DNA from: an uncultured Gardnerella sp.
Lineage (GTDB): Bacteria > Actinomycetota > Actinomycetes > Actinomycetales > Bifidobacteriaceae
DNA: 64,000 nt
Direction: 5' to 3'
Assembly: GCA_947289115.1 (NCBI GenBank)
Contig: CAMYPG010000001.1
Location: forward strand, 1-64,000
The notes below the pieces were generated by a model. That model was not told where the DNA came from. It did not search any database and saw only the letters and a program-made list of their open reading frames with translations. This document shows positions 25,251 through 34,950 of the stretch, in pieces. Each line of letters starts with the position of its first letter. Positions within the stretch are counted from its first letter, which is position 1. Position numbers and translations under genes: made by a program.

Positions 25251-26117
25251 TCACACACCGTATTTTATGGTTAAAGGCGCGTGATCCGACCATCTTGCCT
25301 CATAACTTTCAGCACGATCGATCACAAATCCGCGAGCGCTTTCCGCAATTTCAGGAGTTGCGAACTGGTAGTCTAATCTCCAGCCAACGTTATTGTCGAA
25401 AGCTTTACCGCGCTGACTCCACCAAGTGTATGGTCCTTGAATATCTCCTGCAAGCATGCGCATAACGTCCACAAATTCATATTCGTTAATCCAGCGATCA
25501 ATATAAGCGCGTTCCTCTGGCAAGAATCCTGCACTTTTTTCATTAGCCTTAGCGTTTTTAATATCAAGTGAAGTATGCGCAATATTAAAGTCACCGCACA
25601 AAATCGCTTGATTTCCGCCACTTGCTGCAATATTTCGAAGCTCCCCCAAGCGTATAAGCATTGTGTCTAAAAAGCGGAATTTTTGTTGCATTTTTTGCGG
25701 ATCGTCCACATTTCCAGCATGAACATACACAGAAGCAATAGTAATTTCATACCCTTCAGGGGTACGCACGTCAGTTTCAACCCATCGCCCAGAATCAACA
25801 TCCTCACTTAAACCAGGCAAACCGTAGCGTTTTTCAACTACAGGAAGAGACGTAACTAGAGCTACTCCAGCTCGACCTTTTACACGGCAAACTTCATTTG
25901 TATAAGTAAAATTATCGTTTTTTATAGAATTTACGATATTTTCAGACGTACAATATCCCATTTCAATTTTTGTCATAATTGGGTCGATTGCATCCTGCGG
26001 AGCGCGCACTTCTTGCATACACCACACGTCTGGAGTATGCGCGTCAGACCAGTTAAGCATACCTTTGCGCTCAGCTGCACGAATACCGTTTAAATTCGAA
26101 GTCGTAATTGTAATCAT
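25251..26117 (-). CDS. xth: exodeoxyribonuclease III
   Basis: 288 residues from the ATG at 26117; ten further in-frame codons upstream have no ribosome site. It shows the metal-dependent AP-endonuclease motifs: SNLNGIRAAERKG, the Glu in CMQEVRA, the GDFNIAH nucleotide-phosphate site, RLDYQFAT, and a final WSDHAPL. It cuts DNA at abasic sites in base-excision repair and digests 3' ends. It stands alone, between DUF3710 and the opp operon. Confidence 0.92.
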   Translation of the reverse strand: MITITTSNLNGIRAAERKGMLNWSDAHTPDVWCMQEVRAPQDAIDPIMTKIEMGYCTSENIVNSIKNDNFTYTNEVCRVKGRAGVALVTSLPVVEKRYGLPGLSEDVDSGRWVETDVRTPEGYEITIASVYVHAGNVDDPQKMQQKFRFLDTMLIRLGELRNIAASGGNQAILCGDFNIAHTSLDIKNAKANEKSAGFLPEERAYIDRWINEYEFVDVMRMLAGDIQGPYTWWSQRGKAFDNNVGWRLDYQFATPEIAESARGFVIDRAESYEARWSDHAPLTIKYGV

Positions 26118-26245
26118 GTAATCAACTCTAATATGTACACAACACAAACAGCTCCACCACTAAGCAACAGACATAAATCACGCAACCAACACAGATTACA
26201 AGTTATGGATTACTCAACCAATAAACACGGAATTAATAGAAAAAT

Positions 26246-26281
26246 AAAAAGGTGCAGATTCTATAAAACCTGCACCTTTTT
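26246..26281 (-). terminator. terminator of the opp operon
   Basis: AAAAAGGTGCAG pairs with CTGCACCTTTTT around a 13-base loop, 16 bases after the last opp stop. It can act in both directions and could also limit read-through from the other side. Confidence 0.8.
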
Positions 26282-26296
26282 ATCAGCTTGTACTAT

Positions 26297-28321
26297 TTAG
26301 TCTAAACCAAGTTCCAAATTTCCTCCTGGAATTGCATCAAGCAAATCGCGAGTGTATTCCATCTGTGGATGATCGAATACCTCATCTGTAGTTGCATGCT
26401 CAACAAGCTTTCCATGCTGCATAACAACAACTTCGTCTGCAATCTGACGAACGACAGCCAAATCGTGTGTGATGAACAAATAGCTCAAACCACGCTCCGC
26501 CTGCAAATCGTTAAGCAAGTGCAAAACCTGATCTTGCACAAGCACATCCAAAGCAGATACAGCTTCATCGCAAACTATAACATCTGGGTCCAAAGCCATA
26601 GCACGAGCAATCGCAATTCGTTGACGCTGTCCTCCAGAAAGTTCGTTCGGGAATCGAGTCATAACTGAAGCAGGCATACGAACCATGTCTAGAAGCTCTA
26701 CCACACGGTTTTTACGACTCTTTTTATCACCAATCTTATGAATACGCAAAGGTTCTTCAATTGAACGATAAATTGAGTACATAGGATCCAAAGAACCATA
26801 CGGATTCTGGAAAACTGGCTGCACATGGCGACGGAAGTCAAGCAAATCCGAACCCTTTAAATCGGAAATATTCTTACCTTCGTAAGTAACAGTTCCACTT
26901 GTTGGCTTAAGAAGTCGCAAAACCATATTCGCAACAGTAGATTTACCTGAACCAGATTCACCAACGATAGCTAACGTCGTACCACGCTTAATAGAGAATG
27001 AAACGTCGTCAACAGCCTTAAAAAGCTCTTTCTTGCGAGGAAGCTTAAACTCACGAGTTAAGTGATCCACAGTAATAATATGCTCACTTTTTTCGAGAGT
27101 TTGCTCACCTACTACATGATGCTCAAGCAAGTTATCAGCGTTACCACCGTGTTCTTTAACAGAAATAATGCGCTGAGAAGCTAAGCTTGGAGCGGCAGCA
27201 ACAAGTCTCTTTGTATACGGATGCTGAGGATGCTGCAAAACTTCCAACGATGGGCCAGACTCAACAACACGACCCTTATACATAACAACAACATGCTGCG
27301 CGCGAGAGGCAGCCAAACCTAAATCGTGTGTAATGAAGAGAACAGAAGTTCCGAGCGAATCAGTTAGTGTATGCAAATGGTCAAGAATACGCTTTTGCAC
27401 AGTAACATCCAAAGCGGAAGTTGGCTCATCTGCAATAAGCAAGTCCGGTCGGCAAGCCAAACCAATAGCAATCAAAGCGCGCTGACGCATACCACCGGAA
27501 AACTCATGTGGGAACTGACGTGCACGAGTTGCAGCATCTGGCAAACCAGCTTCATCGAGCAAACCAGCAATACGATCTTCAACGCTTGCACCTACAACAT
27601 ACTTTTTGGCAATTTCCCAAGCTTTGTCGTCATTTACACCATATTTGATTAAATCGTCTGCTACGCGCCAACGAGTTTCAGAGCCTGGAACCCACTCTTT
27701 CTTGTAGTAATCAATAGCTTCATTGAACTTTTCAGCATCGTTATGCTCATCAAGCCCAACTTCTTTCAAAGCTTTCTTAGCAACTTCAATCAAATCTGGT
27801 AATTCTTTAGAGCCAAGGAATGTTTCATCCTCATTGCTTTTGACTTGAACAGAATCGCCTGCAAGAGCCTCAGCTAATGAAGAACGCTTCTCGTGATCAA
27901 CGTCAACACCATTTGCGATTAATGCTTCTTTAACTTGTTCGCCAATACGCCACACAGGGTTCAAGTTGCTCATAGGATCCTGCGGAACTAGGCCCATTGC
28001 AGTACCACGCAAGGCAGCAATCTCTTTTGGCTTCAAACTGCTAATTTCTTTACCCTTGAGCTTAATAGATCCACCTGTAACATGACCGGTTCCAGGAAGA
28101 AGACCAAGAACAGCCATTGCAGAAGTGGACTTTCCTGAACCAGATTCACCTACAATTGCAACCCACTGACCAGGATAAACACAGAAGCTAGCATCTCTAA
28201 CAGCATGAACAGCTTTTTTTGAGTCTGTTGTGAAATCAACCTGGAGATTTTTTACTTCCAACAATGGCCCTTGCTCTAGCTGCATGGCGCGAATGTCTAT
28301 ATCTTTACGTGTTGTATTCAT
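26297..28321 (-). CDS. oppD: oligopeptide ABC importer, fused OppD-OppF ATPase
   Basis: 674 residues, twice the usual length because both ATPase domains are in one chain. Domain 1 has Walker A GESGSGKST at 58-66 and a signature SGGMRQR near 275. Between them is a long insertion (about 130-230) not found in typical OppD. Domain 2 has Walker A near 450-458 and signature SGGQRQR near 570. Each domain ends with the oligopeptide-transporter C-terminal extension. It powers peptide uptake through OppBC. Last gene of the oppABC operon, 24 bases after oppC. Fused versions are common in bifidobacteria. Confidence 0.9.
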   Translation of the reverse strand: MNTTRKDIDIRAMQLEQGPLLEVKNLQVDFTTDSKKAVHAVRDASFCVYPGQWVAIVGESGSGKSTSAMAVLGLLPGTGHVTGGSIKLKGKEISSLKPKEIAALRGTAMGLVPQDPMSNLNPVWRIGEQVKEALIANGVDVDHEKRSSLAEALAGDSVQVKSNEDETFLGSKELPDLIEVAKKALKEVGLDEHNDAEKFNEAIDYYKKEWVPGSETRWRVADDLIKYGVNDDKAWEIAKKYVVGASVEDRIAGLLDEAGLPDAATRARQFPHEFSGGMRQRALIAIGLACRPDLLIADEPTSALDVTVQKRILDHLHTLTDSLGTSVLFITHDLGLAASRAQHVVVMYKGRVVESGPSLEVLQHPQHPYTKRLVAAAPSLASQRIISVKEHGGNADNLLEHHVVGEQTLEKSEHIITVDHLTREFKLPRKKELFKAVDDVSFSIKRGTTLAIVGESGSGKSTVANMVLRLLKPTSGTVTYEGKNISDLKGSDLLDFRRHVQPVFQNPYGSLDPMYSIYRSIEEPLRIHKIGDKKSRKNRVVELLDMVRMPASVMTRFPNELSGGQRQRIAIARAMALDPDVIVCDEAVSALDVLVQDQVLHLLNDLQAERGLSYLFITHDLAVVRQIADEVVVMQHGKLVEHATTDEVFDHPQMEYTRDLLDAIPGGNLELGLD

Positions 28322-28345
28322 AAGTTTTATTCCTCCACGCTAAAT

Positions 28346-29338
28346 TCACGCCTTACGGCTCTTCGGATCTAATGCATCCTTTACAGCATCACCCATCATA
28401 ATAAAGGCGAGCACAGTAATTGCGAGTGCAATAGACGGATAGAACAAGACTTCTGGGTTCGTAGTAAGAACATTTCTAGCGGTAGAAATATCTCCACCCC
28501 AGCTGACAGTAGTACTTGGTAAACCAATTCCAAGGAAGCTTAATGTTGCTTCCAACACAATATAAGTTCCAAGCGAAGTTGTTCCAACAACAATGATTGG
28601 AGCCAAAGAGTTCGGGATAATGTGTTTGAAAAGATTACGTATTGGAGTAGATCCTAAAGCAGTAGATGCGGTATTGAATTCAAGATTTTTTGATTCCATA
28701 ACAGCGCTTCGTGCAATACGAGCAACGCTAACCCATCCAAAAAGCACCATAACAAGCACAATTTTCCAAATTGATTTAGATGTACGGAACATTTGTAAAA
28801 CTACGATTGCACCAAGAAGCATTGGTAAAGCCAAGAAGATATCAGTTATTCGGCTGAGAATAGTATCAACCCAGCCTCCGAAGAATCCTGCTAACGCACC
28901 AATTAAAGAACCAACAAGTACAACCAAAATAGTTGCAAGCAAACCAACACTTAGCGATGTACGAGTACCATAAACAACTCGAGCATAAATATCGCAACCT
29001 TGCATATCAAAACCAAATGGATGCGCGGCTGAAGCTGGCTCAAGAGAGTGTTCCAAAACGCAATAATTAGGATTGTGCTTTGTAAGAATGCTTGGGAAGA
29101 ACGCAACAAAAATAATTGCAATAATCAAAATTGCAGAAACAATAAACAATGGATTCCTGCGCAAAGTTCTCCAAGTATCTGCCCACATACTCGTTGCAGC
29201 AGCGGATTCGTCTACGGAATCCACTTCTTGAATAGGCGTATCGTCTAATGGTGCAACGTAGCGTTCTTGCCCCGGTAATATATCGCAATTTGAAGCATTA
29301 TTTGCAATCAAATCATTTTTCATCAAATTATCTTCCAT
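28346..29338 (-). CDS. oppC: oligopeptide ABC importer, permease OppC
   Basis: 330 residues. A polar N-terminal extension of about 55 residues precedes a first membrane helix (PLFIVSAILIIAIIFVAFFPSIL), the conserved HPFGFDMQGCDIYARVVYGTRTSL segment, and five more helices. The EAA-type loop (ESKNLEFNTASTALG) contacts the ATPase. A second in-frame ATG five codons downstream is an alternative start. Pairs with OppB to form the inner-membrane channel. Confidence 0.9.
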   Translation of the reverse strand: MEDNLMKNDLIANNASNCDILPGQERYVAPLDDTPIQEVDSVDESAAATSMWADTWRTLRRNPLFIVSAILIIAIIFVAFFPSILTKHNPNYCVLEHSLEPASAAHPFGFDMQGCDIYARVVYGTRTSLSVGLLATILVVLVGSLIGALAGFFGGWVDTILSRITDIFLALPMLLGAIVVLQMFRTSKSIWKIVLVMVLFGWVSVARIARSAVMESKNLEFNTASTALGSTPIRNLFKHIIPNSLAPIIVVGTTSLGTYIVLEATLSFLGIGLPSTTVSWGGDISTARNVLTTNPEVLFYPSIALAITVLAFIMMGDAVKDALDPKSRKA

Positions 29339-29350
29339 AGTGTACTCCCC

Positions 29351-30277
29351 TCACGCGTAACGAATGCGCGGATCAAGAGCCGCGTACAACATATCAACAA
29401 GAAAATTGCTAAATACAAATATCAATGTCAAAAGCGTGACAATGGAAACAACAAGGTTTCCTTCTCCTTTTAGAATCCCTTGATATGTGAGGAATCCAAC
29501 GCCATGAATGTTGAAGATCGTTTCCGAAATCATTGCACCGCCCATAAGAGCACCCAAATCCTGACCTAAGAAGGTGACGACAGGTATAAGCGAGTTGCGC
29601 AAAACGTGACGAACAATAACAGAGCCTTCTTTTAAGCCCTTTGCACGAGCTGTACGCACATAATCGAGCGAAATATTTGAAGAAATTTCAGATCTTGTAA
29701 GTCGAATGATATACGCCATAGACACAGAACCAAGAACCATTGCAGGAAGAAGCAAATCGAAGAATCCAGGATCGTTACTAGCTGTAACTGGTAATATGCG
29801 CCATTTAACACCAAATAAGTATTGTCCTACGAAACCTGTCACAAATGTTGGAACAGAAATAAGAAGAAGAGATACAACCAGAATCACACTGTCATACCAC
29901 TTGCCTTTCTTCAAACCTGAAATTATGCCAAATATGACACCAAATATTGCCTCGAAAGCGAATGCCATAATTGCTAGTTGAACAGTAACCGGGAATGCAC
30001 GACCAATTTCATCGATAACTGGTTGACCTGCAAAAGTATGACCAAAATCGAGGGTAAGAGCATTCTTTAAGAAAAGTAAATATTGAATAATAAATGGTTT
30101 ATCTAAGTTATACTCGGCTCGTATTTGTGCAGCCACTGCAGGATTAACAGGTTTTTCTCCAAACATTGCTTTTACTGGGTCTCCAGGCAAAGCAAATACT
30201 AAAGCATAAACTAATAATGTTGTGCCGAGAACAACAGGAATCATCTGCAAAATACGACGCAGAATGTACTTACCCAT
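29351..30277 (-). CDS. oppB: oligopeptide ABC importer, permease OppB
   Basis: 308 residues, the family's normal length. The N-terminus YILRRILQMIPVVLGTTLLVYAL and the following FALPGDPVKAM are diagnostic of OppB/DppB. Six helices are visible. The cytosolic loop RTARAKGLKEGSVIVRHVLRNSL is the ATPase contact. The gap of 201 bases from oppA holds two hairpins that probably set the surplus of binding protein over permease. Confidence 0.9.
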   Translation of the reverse strand: MGKYILRRILQMIPVVLGTTLLVYALVFALPGDPVKAMFGEKPVNPAVAAQIRAEYNLDKPFIIQYLLFLKNALTLDFGHTFAGQPVIDEIGRAFPVTVQLAIMAFAFEAIFGVIFGIISGLKKGKWYDSVILVVSLLLISVPTFVTGFVGQYLFGVKWRILPVTASNDPGFFDLLLPAMVLGSVSMAYIIRLTRSEISSNISLDYVRTARAKGLKEGSVIVRHVLRNSLIPVVTFLGQDLGALMGGAMISETIFNIHGVGFLTYQGILKGEGNLVVSIVTLLTLIFVFSNFLVDMLYAALDPRIRYA

Positions 30278-30326
30278 CGAATTCTCCTTGAATTGTTAAA
30301 ACTTACTCAAAAAACAACAAAGTGCC

Positions 30327-30367
30327 GCTCCAGCTCAATAGTTTTATTTAACTAGTTTAGCTGGAGC
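30327..30367. promoter_or_regulatory. hairpin between oppA and oppB
   Basis: GCTCCAGCT (30327-30335) pairs with AGCTGGAGC (30359-30367). No T-run follows, so it is more likely to stabilise the oppA message or cause partial termination. Confidence 0.5.
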
Positions 30368-30412
30368 AGCAATTTCGCAATAAGCGATATTAAATTATTA
30401 AGAGGAACCAAC

Positions 30413-30452
30413 TAGTGTTACCTACTAACTTTCTAAAAAGTATGTAACACTA
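30413..30452. promoter_or_regulatory. second hairpin after oppA
   Basis: TAGTGTTAC (30413-30421) pairs with GTAACACTA (30444-30452), 27 bases downstream of the oppA stop. Confidence 0.5.
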
Positions 30453-30478
30453 TGCTGTTTTCTTAATTAGCTACCAGC

Positions 30479-32107
30479 TTATTTGTGAAGCTGATAGTAC
30501 AGCGGCATATTCTGCCAATCCATTGTGAAGCCCTTCAAAGTTGGAACCATCACAGCCTTAGCGTTCGAGTAGAACAATGGGACAGATGGAAGATCCTCAA
30601 GAAGGATTTCGTTTGCTTGCTGATAGAGCTTAATAGCCTCTTCTGGCTTAGCAGATGCAGCTTTCTTAAGTAAATCGTCGAACTTTGGATTCTTATAATC
30701 ACCTTCGTTGGAACCATTGCCATCAGCTGCAACGGAAGCAAATTCCTGAGTCAAGTAATTTTCTGCACTTGGATAATCTGGCATCCAACCTGCACGCCAT
30801 GCACCCTTAATCTGACGCTTAGCGCAAGCATTACGGAATTCCTGGAATGTAGGAATTGGAGTGGTCTCAGCCTTGATTCCAAGATTATTCTTGAGGGAAT
30901 TCACAACAGCATCAAACACAGACTTTGCATTTCCATCGGCATTGTAGGAGAAAGTAAGAGATCCATCATACTTAGAAATCTTATCTGCCTTAGCCCAAAG
31001 TTCCTTAGCTTTCTTTGCATTAAATTCTACGTTCTCATGACCCTTAAGATCAGCCTTATAGCCTGGAGTCAATGGAGAAGTAAATTCGTTCGCAGGAGAA
31101 GCAGTGCCATTGAGAATCTTGTTGATAATCACCTTACGGTCTATAGCCATAGAAATAGCTTGACGACGAAGCTTACCTTCTTCAGTCTTTACATCAAAGT
31201 GCGGGAGACTTGAAGGAATAGTGAACTGTTGGATTACAGAACCTGGACGGTTGTAAGCCTTAACAGTTGTATCTTTCTGGAAAGTCTTAGTTTGGGTATC
31301 TGGAATATTATCAGTCATATCGAGGTTTCCAGCCTGCACATCGCGGTATGCAGCGTTACCATCTGTATAAACCTTGAAAGTTACGCCATCATTCTGAGCC
31401 TTACGTGGACCATCGTAATCTGGGTTCTTCACAACTTCAATCTGCTTGTTGTGATCCCAAGACTTGAACAAGTATGGACCAGAAGAAACAGGCTTTTCGC
31501 CATAAGCCTTTGGATCCTTGTAGAAGGATTCCGGAAGTGGAGCAAATGCCAAGTAGCCAACCTTAATTGGGAATACAGAATCTGGCTGTTCCAAATCAAC
31601 GGTAAAAGTATTTTCATCAACAACCTTCAAACCAGAAAGCTGTTCGTCACCCTTAGTACCATCCTTCTGCAAATCAGCATAACCCTTAATGGTTTGGAAG
31701 AAGGAAGCACACTTCTGAGCATTCTTAGCGTTAGCGACGAAGCTCCAAGCTTTCACAAAGCTTTCGGCTGTAATAGGAGTGCCATCGCTGAACTTCTTTC
31801 CTTTCTTAACCTTCACGGTGTACTGGGTAGCATCAGCATTTGGAGTGATGCTTTCAGCATCCTCATTCACAGGATTACCTTTTTCATCGAAAGTTACCAA
31901 CGTGGAATTAACCAACATGGCAGGACGAGCGCCAGCATTTTCGTTAATATTTCCAGGGACTAATTCGTTTTGTGGCTCAGAGTTTGAAACGGTAATAATA
32001 ACCTTGCCACCGTTTGTTTGTGCATTCTTAGCGGAAGAGCCACAGCCACCAAGTAACATTGCCAGCGAGCAGGCAGCAGCAGCGAAAGCCAAAGCCTTAT
32101 TCTTCAT
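30479..32107 (-). CDS. oppA: oligopeptide-binding lipoprotein OppA
   Basis: 542 residues. Lipoprotein signal MKNKALAFAAAACSLAMLLGGC with the lipidated Cys at 22, then a Ser/Asn linker and a full solute-binding domain of the SBP type 5 family (ADATQYTVKVKKGKKFSDGTPI, YLAFAPLP, SGPYLFKSW, VFDAVVNSLKNNLGIK). It sits on the outside of the membrane and delivers peptides to OppBC. First gene of its operon, with GGAG upstream of the ATG. Confidence 0.92.
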   Translation of the reverse strand: MKNKALAFAAAACSLAMLLGGCGSSAKNAQTNGGKVIITVSNSEPQNELVPGNINENAGARPAMLVNSTLVTFDEKGNPVNEDAESITPNADATQYTVKVKKGKKFSDGTPITAESFVKAWSFVANAKNAQKCASFFQTIKGYADLQKDGTKGDEQLSGLKVVDENTFTVDLEQPDSVFPIKVGYLAFAPLPESFYKDPKAYGEKPVSSGPYLFKSWDHNKQIEVVKNPDYDGPRKAQNDGVTFKVYTDGNAAYRDVQAGNLDMTDNIPDTQTKTFQKDTTVKAYNRPGSVIQQFTIPSSLPHFDVKTEEGKLRRQAISMAIDRKVIINKILNGTASPANEFTSPLTPGYKADLKGHENVEFNAKKAKELWAKADKISKYDGSLTFSYNADGNAKSVFDAVVNSLKNNLGIKAETTPIPTFQEFRNACAKRQIKGAWRAGWMPDYPSAENYLTQEFASVAADGNGSNEGDYKNPKFDDLLKKAASAKPEEAIKLYQQANEILLEDLPSVPLFYSNAKAVMVPTLKGFTMDWQNMPLYYQLHK

Positions 32108-32493
32108 ATATTTTTCTCCTAACGTCTGGTAGGCAGGATTGTCATATCACAAAAAAGCCAAACATCAGCTAAAACATAAAAATCCATCCGGTTTTTATTG
32201 CCAGATGGATTCTCGCAAGCCAATGACGAGGCCTCTTCGTTGATTAAAATTCAATGATACGTATTTTTACAAACAATGCAATAGTAAAAGAAAATTGAAA
32301 AAAATATTGTATATTAGTAATAATTAATTATTTAAGTCTAGATTTAATTATAAATACCGAAAATTTTATTATTTATATAGTAAAATTTATTGTTTTTTAT
32401 AGATATATGTATATTACAAAAATGTAAATTAACATATTTATTATGTAAAAAACATGTTAAATATGAATAATTGAATGCTTAAAACATTTACTA
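32108..32493. other. gene-free, very AT-rich upstream region of oppA
   Basis: It contains a leftward terminator (32176-32211) and then, from about 32270 to 32490, an unusually AT-rich block with many TATA/TTAA steps. No gene is seen. It probably holds the oppA promoter and the 3' end of the xerC message. Confidence 0.55.
32176..32211 (-). terminator. leftward terminator
   Basis: AATCCATCCGG pairs with CCAGATGGATT with one mismatch. On the minus strand it is followed by TTTTTATGTTTT. It may end the xerC transcript or attenuate oppA. Confidence 0.6.
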
Positions 32494-33462
32494 TCATGCA
32501 CGCGGAAAAGCTTGAGAATACTTACGTTTTAAAGATTCAATAGAAACATGAGTGTAACGCTGAGTAGTATTAAGCGATGAATGACCCAATAATTCCTGCA
32601 CTTCGCGTAAATCTGCCCCTCCATTCAACATATGCGTAGCAGCACTATGCCGCAAAGCATGAGGAGAAATATCCGGAACATGCGCACTTTTAGCCTCGTC
32701 ATGCACAATCTGCCTTACCAAACGCTGATCAATACGCTTTCCGCGAGTACCAAGAAATACTGCCTCTTCAACAGAATTTCGCAATAAAATTTCTCGTCCA
32801 TCTTTAGAAATCCAAGCAGATAAAGCTTTATAAGCAGGAACCCCAAAAGGCACAACACGCTGCTTATTTCCCTTACCAGTAACTTTTATAGTGTGCGAGG
32901 AAAAATTAATATCCTGAATATTTAAACTAGTAAGCTCACCAACACGAATACCAGTCGCATATAAAAGCTCCAGAATTGCAGCATTGCGAAGTCCTACAGC
33001 TTTCTGATTTTTGGGACACGAAGTTGAAACATTAGCTTTAGAATCAACATTATTCATTAATGATTCTGCTTGATATTCATCCAAAACAGATGGCAGCATA
33101 TTTTTAATTTTTGGCGTCATTAAAATTTCTGCAGGATTACCGCTTATGTATTCAACATGCTGACACCACGCAAAAAAACCACGCACCGCAACTACTTTGC
33201 GAGCCAAACTTGAACGCGCATGACTTCGCGACTCATCAGCCATCCACGAACGCAAATCATCCGTAGTAAGCTCCGAAATATTATTAAATCCGTGCCGATT
33301 ACACCATGCTAAACATTGCAAAATATCACTGGCATAAGCTTTCTGCGTGCGTTCACCCAAGCCTTTATTAGCACGAACATAATCAATATAATCATCTATT
33401 AAACTCATATATTTAGAAGGTAAGCCTAAGAAATTTTCAGAAACAAATTTATTGTTGCTCAT
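32494..33462 (-). CDS. xerC: tyrosine recombinase, XerC-like
   Basis: 322 residues. An N-terminal SAM-like core-binding domain (LGERTQKAYASDILQCLAWC) and a catalytic domain with all active residues: Arg in TGIRVGELT, Lys in GKGNKQRVVP, His/Arg in HALRHSAATH, His in LLGHSSL, and Tyr in TTQRYTHVS. With XerD (39482-40441) it would resolve chromosome dimers at dif. Chromosomal, stand-alone and of normal length, so it is not an element integrase. A polar insertion near 135-150 (SKANVSTSCPKNQK) is unusual. Confidence 0.88.
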   Translation of the reverse strand: MSNNKFVSENFLGLPSKYMSLIDDYIDYVRANKGLGERTQKAYASDILQCLAWCNRHGFNNISELTTDDLRSWMADESRSHARSSLARKVVAVRGFFAWCQHVEYISGNPAEILMTPKIKNMLPSVLDEYQAESLMNNVDSKANVSTSCPKNQKAVGLRNAAILELLYATGIRVGELTSLNIQDINFSSHTIKVTGKGNKQRVVPFGVPAYKALSAWISKDGREILLRNSVEEAVFLGTRGKRIDQRLVRQIVHDEAKSAHVPDISPHALRHSAATHMLNGGADLREVQELLGHSSLNTTQRYTHVSIESLKRKYSQAFPRA

Positions 33463-33547
33463 ACTTAACTCACCCTTCCATAAAAGTTTAAAACAAAACG
33501 TTTGCCATATACTTCAGTCACATGCATAATACAACAAGGAGCATGTT

Positions 33548-33841
33548 ATGAACACACAAACACGGAATTTAACTACACTACCACAGCAAATACCTGCAGG
33601 CTCGCGCATAGTAGTAAGAACTTACAAAATTATAGAAGACAATAACAATGGAACACAAAAAATCGAGTATCATGATGCAATTGGGCACGTACTCGAGTGG
33701 GACGGGGTAATGCTTCATTTACTTCGAGATCCTGCAGCAAACGGCACTAGAGCTGCCGAAGAAATGTTCATTGATGCCAAAACTATTTACCGTTTAAAGC
33801 CAATCCCAGAACGCAAATTCCAAAAGCCGCTTAGTCTGTAG
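33548..33841 (+). CDS. conserved bifidobacterial protein (DUF6725-like)
   Basis: 97 residues, a compact beta-rich fold: IPAGSRIVVRTYKI, HDAIGHVLEWDGVMLHLLRDP, then AAEEMFIDAKTIYRLKPIPER. It looks like the small DUF6725-type family conserved in Bifidobacteriaceae; the name is from memory and moderate. AAGGAG precedes the ATG by six bases. Transcribed alone between xerC and tyrA, divergent from xerC. Function unknown. Confidence 0.75.
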   Translation: MNTQTRNLTTLPQQIPAGSRIVVRTYKIIEDNNNGTQKIEYHDAIGHVLEWDGVMLHLLRDPAANGTRAAEEMFIDAKTIYRLKPIPERKFQKPLSL

Positions 33842-33864
33842 AATTGTCTGATAAGGAGCAAGTT

Positions 33865-34950
33865 TTACACATTTCTCAAGGAAGCATCTGAGCGCAATAG
33901 CAGTTGCGAAGATTCGTTGATGTTAAATCCGGAAAGTTCAACAATGGATTCTCCTAAGCGCGCGGATTCTAATAATTCCTGCTGCCAATTGATTTGAGAA
34001 TCATACTTCCACAATCTGCTATTTGCAGCATCGCTTTGTTGCATACTAGTTTTAGACGAGTTGCGCTGCAAGTATTTATATTCTCTCCAAGATTGAGCTT
34101 TAGCAAAAAACTCTTGCTCTAAAGCATCCGCGGTTTCAACATCATTATCTAACATATTTGCAGCAAAAGTTAGCTCAGAAATTACGGAACGCAATAATTT
34201 CGCAGTATTATGCCGATTTTCACTTACCATAGCACGAGTGCGTTGAGGATCAGTAAGAGCAACTCGTGTCATATCTCGCCAGGAACCTGCAGATAGTTGT
34301 AAAGCAATAGCACGATTAGATTGTTCACATAATACGTTTGCAAGAGCTGTTGCAACAACATGAGGCATATGAGAAATAAGAGCTGCAGAATTATCGTGCG
34401 TTGCATCATCCAAAACTATTGCGCGATTCTTGCATAGCGAAACAATCATTTGCAAAATATTTCTAACTCGCCAAAACTCAGTAGAATCATCAACAGTTAA
34501 AGCCCACAAAGCACCATTTAAAAGCTCACCACTAGAAGCTTTCCAACCAGTAAATTCACTACCAGCCATCGGATGCGCACCAACGTAGCAATCTTGCAAA
34601 CCTGCTGCAGCAACCTGATTTCTAACTAAAGTTTTTACGCTACCAACATCGCTAATAGTTGTGCGAGATTTGTCAATATAAGGTGCGATTTCCTGCAAAA
34701 TACTTGGCATAGCAAACAAAGCATTGCACAAAATCAGAACGTTTGGACGAAGTTTAGCTAGATCTTGCACATTGTCTACGCAGTCAATTCCTAAATTTTC
34801 AGCTTCTTCGTATGGGTCATGATGACGATTCCAAGCGTATACTCTACATTCCGACAATTTTGCAAGTCTTTTTGCAAGAGATCCACCAATAAGACCAAGA
34901 CCTACAATACCAACAGAAAAATTTTGAGAAAATTCAGCATCGTCTACCAT
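33865..34950 (-). CDS. tyrA: prephenate dehydrogenase
   Basis: 361 residues. N-terminal NAD-binding Rossmann fold (VGIVGLGLIGGSLAKRL near 12-26) and the catalytic GAHPMAGSEFTGW. The helical dimerisation domain has SHMPHVVATALAN and AGSWRDMTRVA. It converts prephenate to 4-hydroxyphenylpyruvate for tyrosine. Its start overlaps the pheA stop by seven bases, so the two aromatic genes are translated together. About 70 C-terminal residues beyond the core have no recognised domain. Confidence 0.92.
   Translation of the reverse strand: MVDDAEFSQNFSVGIVGLGLIGGSLAKRLAKLSECRVYAWNRHHDPYEEAENLGIDCVDNVQDLAKLRPNVLILCNALFAMPSILQEIAPYIDKSRTTISDVGSVKTLVRNQVAAAGLQDCYVGAHPMAGSEFTGWKASSGELLNGALWALTVDDSTEFWRVRNILQMIVSLCKNRAIVLDDATHDNSAALISHMPHVVATALANVLCEQSNRAIALQLSAGSWRDMTRVALTDPQRTRAMVSENRHNTAKLLRSVISELTFAANMLDNDVETADALEQEFFAKAQSWREYKYLQRNSSKTSMQQSDAANSRLWKYDSQINWQQELLESARLGESIVELSGFNINESSQLLLRSDASLRNV

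Noticed and set aside
31229..31963. 244-codon plus-strand frame opposite oppA
   Set aside because: Shadow of the oppA coding frame; hydrophobic nonsense without motifs.
32494..33462. Phage or island integrase
   Set aside because: Normal-length XerC-like protein in core synteny, not next to an att site or tRNA; partner XerD is also present.
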